From positions 1-5,497 of the forward strand of contig DAOTUC010000022.1 of assembly GCA_034437315.1 (NCBI GenBank): a DNA stretch of 5,497 nucleotides, in the 5' to 3' direction. The DNA is from DSAR01 sp034437315 (GTDB taxonomy: Bacteria > Chloroflexota > Anaerolineae > B4-G1). How positions within the stretch are numbered: position 1 is the first letter of the stretch; each line of letters begins with the position of its first letter. Of the stretch, positions 1-5,497 are shown in pieces. A program made the translations under genes and the position numbers. Under the pieces are notes generated by a model. That model saw only the letters and a program-made list of their open reading frames with translations. It was not told where the DNA came from and did no database searches.

Positions 1-15
1 TTCGGTTTATCCCCA

Positions 16-106
16 AACTTGCCTTGTGGGATGTGGGAGGGCTCTCCGGAGGCCGAAATCGCCGTCAGGAGATGCTTCCCACAACTTTGGCGGAAGTTAC
101 TTTTTT
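16..106 (+). terminator. Possible stem followed by T6 tract (terminator or attenuator)
   Basis: The left arm 16-31 can be read as AACTT, GCC and TTGTGGGA. These pair in order with TCCCACAA (77-84), GGC (89-91) and AAGTT (94-98), with bulges of 4 and 2 bases on the right arm. The right end is followed at once by AC and then six T (101-106). The core is an 8-base perfect inverted repeat (24-31 with 77-84). An 8-base self-complementary stretch, CTCCGGAG (44-51), lies in the loop. This geometry fits a weak intrinsic terminator for an upstream gene or a leader attenuator. The loop of about 45 bases and the bulges make it uncertain, and chance pairing is possible. Confidence 0.25.
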
Positions 107-169
107 GAGTGCAATTAAGGTTCTATGTATATGACAAGACGCGATTGGTGCACGAACGGCGATTTTCGG
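53..169. repeat. 13-bp inverted repeat with one bulge
   Basis: CCGAAATCGCCGT at 53-65 is the reverse complement of 156-169 (ACGGCGATTTTCGG), apart from one extra T in the right arm. Ten consecutive pairs (56-65 with 156-165) are perfect, and three more follow after the bulge. The arms are separated by 90 bases. The right arm lies beyond the T6 tract, and the left arm lies inside the loop of the other inverted repeat, so the two pairings cannot both form as simple nested helices. Confidence 0.45.
105..133 (+). promoter_or_regulatory. Weak sigma70-like promoter candidate
   Basis: TTGAGT at 105-110 resembles a -35 box (4 of 6 to TTGACA). It is followed after 17 bases by TATATG at 128-133, which matches TATAAT at 4 of 6 positions but lacks the important final T. 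Spacing is ideal, and the position about 120 bases before the kinase start is plausible. If real, transcription would begin near 140, downstream of the T6 tract, and the structure at 16-98 would then belong to an upstream transcript. The match is poor enough to occur by chance in AT-rich DNA. Confidence 0.2.
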
Positions 170-196
170 TTAATTCTGACAGCGAACCTGCGGGAG

Positions 197-208
197 AGTT
201 GATCAACT
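197..208. promoter_or_regulatory. Perfect 12-base palindrome, possible operator
   Basis: AGTTGATCAACT reads the same on both strands and lies 42 bases before the kinase start codon. Perfect palindromes of this length upstream of a gene are a typical form of a dimeric repressor or activator site, but I cannot name a regulator. If the promoter candidate at 105-133 is used, the palindrome would lie about 60 bases into the transcript, where it could also act as a small hairpin. Confidence 0.3.
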
Positions 209-241
209 GTCGAGTAGCTAGACCGCTGGAATGTTGTTGGT

Positions 242-247
242 AGGTGA
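242..247 (+). promoter_or_regulatory. Ribosome binding site of the kinase gene
   Basis: AGGTGA at 242-247 pairs with the 3' end of 16S rRNA through its GGTGA part and lies 3 bases before the GTG at 251. The GGTGA register is the downstream half of the full Shine-Dalgarno sequence, so the short gap is acceptable. It supports the GTG rather than a later ATG as the start. Confidence 0.5.
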
Positions 248-250
248 GAC

Positions 251-2071
251 GTGAAATCTATAGATTGGGTACAACTCCGGCGGGACCTGGATGAGTATCG
301 TGCATCCATCACCGATGCGTGGTGCGCGGCGATAAGAGGTATCGTTCCATCGCTTGATCGGGATCATACGCATCAACTTCTGGATGAGTTGACGAGTCAA
401 ACCCTCGCCATCTTGGGCGCGAAGACATTTGACGCCCGGAAGGCGCGAGAAGTTGGGGTAAAGCTCGCTCAGGTCCACGCTCCCCGGCCAGAGATTTTGA
501 GCGCGACCCAATCTGTGCTGGGAAATCAATTGGCAATCGCCATATCGCCGCAACAATTTCAGAAGCGGCGATCGTTTTTATTTGCATTCCTGGGCGAATT
601 GGGCGCTGGCTTTTTTGACGAGGCGCGAGCGATTATCCTGTTGGAACAGGCGCAGATCAGCGCAGCCTACTTCGCCGAGTGCCGAAATGCAGAGCTGGAA
701 CTGGACGAGTATCGCCAGCGCCTGGAACACATGGTGCAAGAGCGCACATCCGACCTGATGAACGCCATCATGCACCTGGAGCAAGAAATCACCGACCGCA
801 AGCGGGTGACCGAGGCCCTACAATATCGCAACCGGGAGTTGGCCTTGATCAACCGGTCGAGCCGGGCCTTTGGCTCGACGCTCGATCTGGACGAGGTGCT
901 GCTCGCCGTCCTGGAAGAAGTGCGTCGCCTGTTGGACGTGGTGGCCGTTTCCATCTGGCTCATCGATCAGGATACGGGAGATCTGGTCTGTCGTCAGGCG
1001 ACAGGGCCGCAGAGCGAAATCGTGCAGGGATGGCGGCTGCCCCCAGGCGAGGGCATCGCCGGTTGGGTGGTCGAGCACGGCGACAGCCTGATCATCCCAG
1101 ACATCACCAAGGACAAGCGTCACTTCAAAGCGGTCGATCAGACGACCGGATTGCCGCTCCGTTCTATCCTGACGACGCCTCTGCGAACCAAGGAGGGCGT
1201 CATCGGCGTCATCCAGGCGATGGACGTAGCGGTCGACTTCTTCAGACAAACCGATCTGATGTTGTTGGAATCGTTGGCCGCGCCGGCGACTATTGCCATC
1301 GACAACGCCCGCCTGGTGGAGATGTTGCGCCACAAGACGAATGAATTAAAGATACGCAATGATGAGTTGAAAGCCTTCTCCTACACGGTGGCCCACGATC
1401 TTAAAAATCCATTGACCTACGTCGTAGGCTTTGCCGAGACATTGCGCGATTCGTATCGAACGCTCGACGACGAGGATGTAGACAGATATCTTTCGCACAT
1501 CGCCAAGAGCGGTCGCAAGATGAAGAACATCATTGATGCGCTCTTGTTGCTGGCCGGCGTGCGGGAGATGAAAGTCGATCCGAAACCCCTGGATATGGCT
1601 CACATTTTGGATGACGTGTTGCACAGAATGTCCTACATGATCGAAGAAAACGACGCCGAAATCATTTTGCCGGAGCAATGGCCCACCACGTTGGGATATG
1701 GGCCATGGATTGAGGAAGTTTGGGTCAATTACATCAGCAATGGCATCAAGTACGGCGGCGACCCGCCTCGCTTGCGCCTGGGCGCCGAGGCGGGTGGTGA
1801 CGAGGACGAAGAGCCGATCTATTTCTGGATCCAGGATAACGGGCAAGGACTGACACCGGAGGAACAGGAACGTTTATTCACACCTTTTACGCAGCTCAAA
1901 CAGATCCAGGCGACCGGTTATGGATTGGGTTTATCTATCGTGCGCCGGATCGTGGAAAAGTTGGGCGGGCGGGTGTGGGTGGAAAGCGAGGTCGGGGCGG
2001 GGAGCACGTTCTATTTCTCGCTGCCGGCCGCGCCGGCGCATTTATCGGACGAGATGAATGAGAAGGGATAA
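251..2071 (+). CDS. Soluble GAF-domain sensor histidine kinase
   Basis: This 606-residue protein is a two-component sensor kinase. It would autophosphorylate on a histidine with ATP and pass the phosphate to a response regulator. Residues 1-140 form a helical N-terminal domain I cannot firmly assign; its length and the early helix with Trp24 loosely recall RsbR-type N-terminal domains. Residues about 145-200 look like a coiled coil, about 200-352 a GAF domain (PPGEGIAGWVVE at 264-275), and 353-375 a linker helix. The HisKA domain carries the H box SYTVAHDLKNP with His382. The ATPase domain shows the N box (Asn493, Asn497, Lys500), G1 DNGQG (529-533), F box (Phe543, Phe546) and G2 GYGLGL (556-561). 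All catalytic motifs are intact, and an acidic loop (512-521) precedes the G1 strand. No signal peptide or membrane span is seen, so it should be cytoplasmic and sense an internal or diffusible signal. The start is GTG with AGGTGA upstream. No partner regulator is in the window; glnS follows after 5 bases. Confidence 0.93.
   Translation: MKSIDWVQLRRDLDEYRASITDAWCAAIRGIVPSLDRDHTHQLLDELTSQTLAILGAKTFDARKAREVGVKLAQVHAPRPEILSATQSVLGNQLAIAISPQQFQKRRSFLFAFLGELGAGFFDEARAIILLEQAQISAAYFAECRNAELELDEYRQRLEHMVQERTSDLMNAIMHLEQEITDRKRVTEALQYRNRELALINRSSRAFGSTLDLDEVLLAVLEEVRRLLDVVAVSIWLIDQDTGDLVCRQATGPQSEIVQGWRLPPGEGIAGWVVEHGDSLIIPDITKDKRHFKAVDQTTGLPLRSILTTPLRTKEGVIGVIQAMDVAVDFFRQTDLMLLESLAAPATIAIDNARLVEMLRHKTNELKIRNDELKAFSYTVAHDLKNPLTYVVGFAETLRDSYRTLDDEDVDRYLSHIAKSGRKMKNIIDALLLLAGVREMKVDPKPLDMAHILDDVLHRMSYMIEENDAEIILPEQWPTTLGYGPWIEEVWVNYISNGIKYGGDPPRLRLGAEAGGDEDEEPIYFWIQDNGQGLTPEEQERLFTPFTQLKQIQATGYGLGLSIVRRIVEKLGGRVWVESEVGAGSTFYFSLPAAPAHLSDEMNEKG
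2063..2068 (+). promoter_or_regulatory. Ribosome binding site of glnS inside the kinase gene
   Basis: AAGGGA at 2063-2068 lies 8 bases before the glnS ATG at 2077 and within the last codons of the kinase, just before its TAA (2069-2071). Ribosomes finishing the kinase would stop on top of this site, which favours translational coupling of the two genes. Confidence 0.65.
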
Positions 2072-2076
2072 TCAAA

Positions 2077-3789
2077 ATGGTAGATGAAACGAGGAATGAA
2101 AACGCCCAGGTAGAGGAGTCTTCCGACTTTATCCGCCGGGCGGTCGAGGAAGATCTGCGCTCTGGTCGTTTCGACGGGCGGGTGCACACCCGCTTCCCGC
2201 CGGAACCGAACGGCTACCTGCACATCGGGCACGCCAAGGCGATCTGCATCGACTTTGGAATCGCCCAGGATTACGGCGGCCTGTGCAACCTGCGCTTTGA
2301 CGATACCAACCCGGTAAAGGAGGATGTCGAGTACGTCGATTCGATCATCGAGGACATCCATTGGCTCGGTTTCGATTGGGGCGACCGGTTATACTACGCC
2401 TCCGACTATTTCGAGCAGCTCTATGACTACGCCATCGACCTGATCAAAAAGGGCAAGGCCTACGTCTGCGACCTGAGCGCGGAGGAAATCCGGGAATACC
2501 GGGGTACACTGACCAAGCCGGGCAAGAACAGCCCCTATCGCGATCGCTCGGTCGAGGAGAACCTGGACCTTTTCCAACGCATGCGGGCCGGCGAGTTCGA
2601 GGATGGCGCCCGCACGCTGCGGGCCAAGATCGACATGGCCTCGCCCAATATGAACTTGCGCGACCCGGTGATGTACCGCATCCTGCACCAGACCCACCAT
2701 CGCACCGGCGACGAATGGTGCATCTACCCGATGTACGATTGGGCGCACGGCCAGAGCGATTCCATCGAGCGGATCACCCACTCGTTATGCTCGTTGGAGT
2801 ATGAGGCCCACCGCCCGTTGTACAATTGGTTCCTGGATCAATTGGGCATCTATCATCCCCGGCAAATCGAGTTCGCGCGCCTCAACCTCAATTACACCGT
2901 GATGAGCAAGCGCAAGTTGTTGCGCCTGGTCGAGGAGGGATACGTCAGCGGATGGGATGACCCCCGCATGCCGACGCTTTCCGGCCTGCGCCGGCGGGGC
3001 TACACACCGGAGGCGATTCGCACCTTCTGCGACGAGATCGGCGTCGCCAAGGCGGACAGCGTCATCGACATCGCCTTCCTGGAGCATTGCATCCGGGACG
3101 ACCTGAACCAGCGGGCGCCCCGGGCGATGGGCGTCCTGAACCCGCTCAAGGTCGTCATCGACAATTACCCCGAGGGCCAGGTGGAGATGATGGAAGTCGA
3201 TAATCACCCCTTCGATCCGAGCCAGGGGACGCGCGAGGCGCCGTTCTCCCGGGAGATATACATCGACCGGGACGATTTCCGCGAGGACCCGCCCAGGAAG
3301 TTCTACCGCCTGGCGCCGGGGCGCGAGGTGCGGCTGATCCGCGCCTATTACGTCACCTGTGTGGACGTCGTCAAGGATGAGGAGACTGGCGAGGTGATCG
3401 CGTTGCACTGCACCTACGACCCCGAGACGCGGGGCGGCTCGTCGCCCGATGGGCGCAAGGTCAAGGGGACGATCCATTGGGTCTCGGCCCCCCACGCGCT
3501 GGACGTCGAGGTGCGCCGGTACGACCACCTCTTCACCAAGGAGGATCCCGAAGAGCTGGGCGACGATTTCACGGCCTACGTCAACCCGGATTCGATGACC
3601 GTGCTGGCGTCGGCCAAGGTGGAACCGGCGCTGGCGGAGGCCCGGCCCGGCGACCGCTACCAGTTTATGCGCAAGGGCTATTTCTGCGTCGACCCGGATT
3701 CGACGGAGGAACGGCTGGTCTTCAACGAAACCGTCTCCCTGCGCGATACCTGGGCCAAGATCCTGAAGAAACAGAAACAGAAAAAGTAG
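2077..3789 (+). CDS. glnS: Glutaminyl-tRNA synthetase
   Basis: GlnRS joins glutamine to tRNA-Gln in the cytosol using ATP. At 570 residues it is close to the E. coli enzyme (about 554) and aligns with it nearly end to end from memory. The class I signature is PPEPNGYLHIGH (41-52), and the second signature is the GlnRS-type VMSKRK (275-280). Asp75 in the DDTNP motif and Tyr220 in YPMYDW correspond to the glutamine-pocket and acceptor-end residues Asp66 and Tyr211 of E. coli; Cys238 corresponds to Cys229. The catalytic core with its acceptor-binding insertion covers about 35-345. The two-barrel anticodon-binding region follows (GRKVKG and HWVSA near 455-470), ending in the conserved VSLRDTWAKI and a short lysine-rich tail. 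ATG is preceded by AAGGGA; the gap to the kinase is 5 bases and to gltX 18. GlnRS is known in only part of the bacteria, thought to come from a eukaryotic-type ancestor. Its presence suggests direct Gln-tRNA charging rather than sole reliance on GatCAB. No defects are seen. Confidence 0.98.
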   Translation: MVDETRNENAQVEESSDFIRRAVEEDLRSGRFDGRVHTRFPPEPNGYLHIGHAKAICIDFGIAQDYGGLCNLRFDDTNPVKEDVEYVDSIIEDIHWLGFDWGDRLYYASDYFEQLYDYAIDLIKKGKAYVCDLSAEEIREYRGTLTKPGKNSPYRDRSVEENLDLFQRMRAGEFEDGARTLRAKIDMASPNMNLRDPVMYRILHQTHHRTGDEWCIYPMYDWAHGQSDSIERITHSLCSLEYEAHRPLYNWFLDQLGIYHPRQIEFARLNLNYTVMSKRKLLRLVEEGYVSGWDDPRMPTLSGLRRRGYTPEAIRTFCDEIGVAKADSVIDIAFLEHCIRDDLNQRAPRAMGVLNPLKVVIDNYPEGQVEMMEVDNHPFDPSQGTREAPFSREIYIDRDDFREDPPRKFYRLAPGREVRLIRAYYVTCVDVVKDEETGEVIALHCTYDPETRGGSSPDGRKVKGTIHWVSAPHALDVEVRRYDHLFTKEDPEELGDDFTAYVNPDSMTVLASAKVEPALAEARPGDRYQFMRKGYFCVDPDSTEERLVFNETVSLRDTWAKILKKQKQKK

Positions 3790-3791
3790 AG

Positions 3792-3796
3792 AGGAG
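3792..3796 (+). promoter_or_regulatory. Ribosome binding site of gltX
   Basis: AGGAG at 3792-3796 lies in the 18-base gap after the glnS stop codon (TAG at 3787-3789) and 11 bases before the ATG at 3808. The core is strong, and the spacing is slightly longer than usual. No terminator-like hairpin fits in the gap, which supports cotranscription with glnS. Confidence 0.7.
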
Positions 3797-3807
3797 TAAT
3801 CACTGCT

Positions 3808-5322
3808 ATGAGTGTTCGCGTTCGTTTTGCCCCCAGCCCCACCGGCGAGTTACACGTCGGCAGCGTGCGGACGGTGATTTTTAACTGGCTTTTCGCTCGC
3901 CAGAACGACGGCCAATTCATCCTGCGCATCGAGGACACCGACCGCGCCCGGTACGAGCCGGAGACGATCGTGACCTTGATGGAAGGCCTGCGCTGGATGG
4001 GCCTGGATTGGGACGAGGGGCCGGATGCGGAGGCGCTACGACGCTCCGGCGTGGAGAACGCCGACGTCTACGCCGCCGGCGGGCCCCGTGGGCCGTACAT
4101 TCAGTCGGAGCGATTGCCGCTGTATCGCAAGGTCGCGGCGGAATTGATCGAGCGAGGATGGGCCTATCGCTGCAACTGTACCCCGGAGCGATTGGAACAG
4201 GTCCGTGCGGAGCAGCGGGCGCGTAAGAAGACGCCGATGTACGACCGGCATTGCCGCAACCTCCCGCCAGACGCTGTCTCGCCCGACGACCCCAACGCCG
4301 TCGTGCGACTCAAGGTCCCGTTGGAGGGTGAAACGTCTTTCCACGACGTCATCAAGGGGGACATCGTCTACGAAAACCGGATGATCGACGACCAGGTGCT
4401 CCTCAAATCGGACGGCTACCCCACCTATCACCTGGCGGTGGTGGTGGACGATCACCTGATGGAAGTGACCCACATCGCCCGCGCCGACGAGTGGCTCCCC
4501 AGCACGCCCAAGCACATCCTGTTGTACGAGGCGATGGGATGGGAACTGCCGATCTATTGTCACGTGCCGCTGGTGATGGGTCAGGACGGCAAAAAGCTCT
4601 CCAAGCGACACGGGGCGACCGCTATCGAACAGTTTCGTGAGCAGGGGTATCTGCCGGAGGCGCTGTTCAACTATCTGGCGCTCCTGGGCTGGGCGCCGGG
4701 CGAGGGGGATGAGCAAGAGATTTTCACCCGCGAGGAATTGATCGAGCGCTTCGACCTGTTCCGGGTGAACAAGGCGTCGGCGGCTTTCTCCTATAAGAAG
4801 CTGGATTGGATGAACGGCGTCTACATCCGCAATCTCCCGGAGGAGGCGCTGTTGGCGCGCCTGTTGCCCTTCTGGCAGGCGGCCGGCTTCGCGCCCGATC
4901 CGTGCCCGGCGGACGTGCGAGAGCGGCTCCGGCCTGTCATCCCGCTGGTACAGGAGCGGCTCAAGCGCCTGGACGAGATCGTCGAGTGGACGGCGTTCCT
5001 TTTCCGGGACGTGGCCCCGCCCCCGGCGGACAAGCTGGTGGGCAAGAAGATGTCACCAGCGGAGAGCCTGGAGGCGCTTCGGAGGGTACGCGCCCTGCTG
5101 GCGGAGATCGAGCCTTTCGAGCCGGAGGCGATGGAACAGCCGATGCGAGACCTGGCCGCCGAGATGGGGATCAAGGCCGGGCCGTTGTTTGGGATCGTGC
5201 GCTGGGCGGTGACCGGGCAGAAAGTGGCCCCGCCGCTCTTCGGTTCCCTGGTCATCGTGGGGCGCGAGGAGGTTCTGGCCCGTCTGGACGCCGCCGAGGA
5301 GGTGCTGGTCGCTTCGATCTGA
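3808..5322 (+). CDS. gltX: Glutamyl-tRNA synthetase
   Basis: GluRS joins glutamate to tRNA-Glu with ATP; charged tRNA-Glu feeds translation and, in many bacteria, tetrapyrrole synthesis. The protein has 504 residues, somewhat longer than the usual 465-490. The N-terminal motif FAPSPTGELHVGS (7-19) contains HVGS, a common variant of HIGS, followed by RIEDTD (40-45). The second signature is KLSKRHGA (263-270), typical of bacterial GluRS and different from the MSKRK form of the preceding GlnRS. The helical anticodon-binding part follows (from about 320), with the usual C-terminal end around VRWAVTGQKVAPP and LVIVGREEVLARL. Two oddities are visible. There is an extra stretch of about 17 residues (74-90) between DEGPD and GGPRGPY, which are normally almost adjacent. 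The zinc-site pattern reads Cys122-x-Cys124-x24-Cys149-x-Asn151, with Asn in place of the His found in E. coli. With a GlnRS next door, a discriminating GluRS is expected, but I cannot read specificity directly from the sequence. Confidence 0.97.
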   Translation: MSVRVRFAPSPTGELHVGSVRTVIFNWLFARQNDGQFILRIEDTDRARYEPETIVTLMEGLRWMGLDWDEGPDAEALRRSGVENADVYAAGGPRGPYIQSERLPLYRKVAAELIERGWAYRCNCTPERLEQVRAEQRARKKTPMYDRHCRNLPPDAVSPDDPNAVVRLKVPLEGETSFHDVIKGDIVYENRMIDDQVLLKSDGYPTYHLAVVVDDHLMEVTHIARADEWLPSTPKHILLYEAMGWELPIYCHVPLVMGQDGKKLSKRHGATAIEQFREQGYLPEALFNYLALLGWAPGEGDEQEIFTREELIERFDLFRVNKASAAFSYKKLDWMNGVYIRNLPEEALLARLLPFWQAAGFAPDPCPADVRERLRPVIPLVQERLKRLDEIVEWTAFLFRDVAPPPADKLVGKKMSPAESLEALRRVRALLAEIEPFEPEAMEQPMRDLAAEMGIKAGPLFGIVRWAVTGQKVAPPLFGSLVIVGREEVLARLDAAEEVLVASI

Positions 5323-5497
5323 TGCTGACAAGGGCGCACACGCGCCTCGCCGGCGCTGGGTGCTTGAGATTGAGGTTCTCTGGGATTTCGCATGGCGAGA
5401 CCCTAAAGGTTTTGCTCAAGGCCGCGCAAACAACGTTTTTGCCTTAAACAATGACCTTTTTCCATCAAAACCAGCGCAAAAACCTTTAGGGTCTATG
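5323..5497. other. Downstream non-coding tail
   Basis: No gene start or RNA gene is recognisable in these 175 bases before the window ends. The first 25 bases contain a small 5-bp hairpin (GGCGC at 5333-5337 with GCGCC at 5342-5346) that lacks a T tract. The rest, from 5398, is occupied by the palindromic element described separately and is much richer in A+T than gltX. Forward reading frames that continue from inside gltX into this tail are out-of-frame shadows. Confidence 0.6.
5398..5494. repeat. 97-base element bounded by 16-bp inverted repeats
   Basis: AGACCCTAAAGGTTTT at 5398-5413 is the exact reverse complement of 5479-5494. Allowing one extra base in the right arm (A5478), pairing extends two more bases inward (GC at 5414-5415 with GC at 5476-5477). 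The interior of 65 bases has a smaller stem (AAGGC 5418-5422 with GCCTT 5441-5445, and AAAC 5428-5431 with GTTT 5435-5438 inside it). Further AAAACC and ACCTTT half-copies lie at 5467-5472 and 5454-5459. The element begins 75 bases after gltX ends. It could be a dispersed extragenic palindrome, a very small non-autonomous mobile element, or a large hairpin that ends or protects the gltX transcript. No target-site duplication can be judged, because the window stops 3 bases after the right arm. Confidence 0.6.

Larger units (their letters stand above)
1..250. other. Upstream non-coding region with inverted repeats
   Basis: No convincing gene lies here. All three forward frames stay open from the window edge (to about 108, 117 and 134), so none is singled out as the tail of an upstream gene, and none of the short translations resembles a known protein. 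The stretch holds two imperfect inverted repeats (16-31 with 77-98, and 53-65 with 156-169), a T6 tract at 101-106, a possible promoter at 105-133 and a 12-base palindrome at 197-208. It is visibly richer in A+T than the synthetase genes. It is best read as the promoter and leader region of the kinase-glnS-gltX run, possibly including the terminator of an unseen upstream gene. Confidence 0.6.

Noticed and set aside
1..134. Possible C-terminal end of an upstream protein, since forward frames are open from the edge
   Set aside because: All three forward frames are open over roughly the same span, none has a recognisable protein pattern, and the region is rich in inverted repeats.
1..250. T-box riboswitch controlling the synthetase genes
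   Set aside because: I looked for the conserved T-box antiterminator sequence and its specifier stem and found neither. The leader also precedes a kinase rather than a synthetase.
679..1344. Long open frame on the + strand inside the kinase gene
   Set aside because: It overlaps the GAF-coding region in another frame, gives an Arg/Gly/Pro-rich translation with no domain, and is explained by high GC.
2785..3528. Long open frame on the - strand inside glnS (247 codons)
   Set aside because: It is a complement-strand shadow of a well-conserved GlnRS gene, with no ribosome site of note and no recognisable protein.
4036..4716. Long open frame on the - strand inside gltX (226 codons)
   Set aside because: It mirrors conserved GluRS codons, and its translation shows no domain. 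GC-rich genes commonly produce such antisense frames.
5333..5346. Hairpin just after gltX as its intrinsic terminator
   Set aside because: The stem is only 5 bp with a 4-base loop and no T tract follows, so it does not meet the usual form of an intrinsic terminator.
4806..5447. Open + frame running past the end of gltX into the tail
   Set aside because: It is out of frame with the conserved GluRS C-terminus and has a Gly/Arg/Ala-rich composition typical of frame-shifted high-GC DNA.
5398..5497. Start of a CRISPR array
   Set aside because: The repeated units are inverted rather than direct, only one pair is present, and there are no regularly spaced unique spacers.

Overview
The window carries three complete genes, all on the + strand and packed head to tail: a soluble sensor histidine kinase (251-2071), glutaminyl-tRNA synthetase glnS (2077-3789) and glutamyl-tRNA synthetase gltX (3808-5322). 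They are flanked by a 250-base gene-free upstream region and a 175-base gene-free tail. The gaps between genes are only 5 and 18 bases, so the three most likely form one transcription unit.

The DNA is clearly bacterial. It has Shine-Dalgarno-like sites before each gene, a GTG start on the kinase, and moderately high GC in the two synthetase genes. A GlnRS is present, an enzyme found in only some bacterial lineages. The kinase is of the cytoplasmic GAF + HisKA + HATPase_c type common in Chloroflexota and Cyanobacteria. My best guess is a Chloroflexota (Anaerolineae-like) bacterium, but this is inferred from style of protein and composition, not proven.

Region by region: 1-250 holds no convincing gene. 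It contains two imperfect inverted repeats whose arms interleave, a T6 tract, a weak sigma70-like promoter candidate and a perfect 12-base palindrome. 251-2071 is the kinase, with an unassigned helical N-terminal domain, a coiled coil, a GAF domain and an intact kinase core with phospho-acceptor His382; no response regulator is in the window. 2077-3789 is a full-length GlnRS with intact signature motifs and glutamine-pocket residues. 3808-5322 is a full-length GluRS with an apparent ~17-residue insertion and an incomplete zinc-binding site. 5323-5497 is non-coding and contains a 16-base perfect inverted repeat spanning 97 bases that reaches almost to the window edge.

GlnRS and GluRS are sister class I synthetases that charge tRNA-Gln and tRNA-Glu. 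Their pairing would allow coordinated supply of the two charged tRNAs. The sensor kinase at the head of the same run of genes is the least expected part of the layout. I see no sign of a wholly new system; the items most worth checking are the kinase-glnS-gltX linkage, the structured upstream region and the palindromic element at the end.
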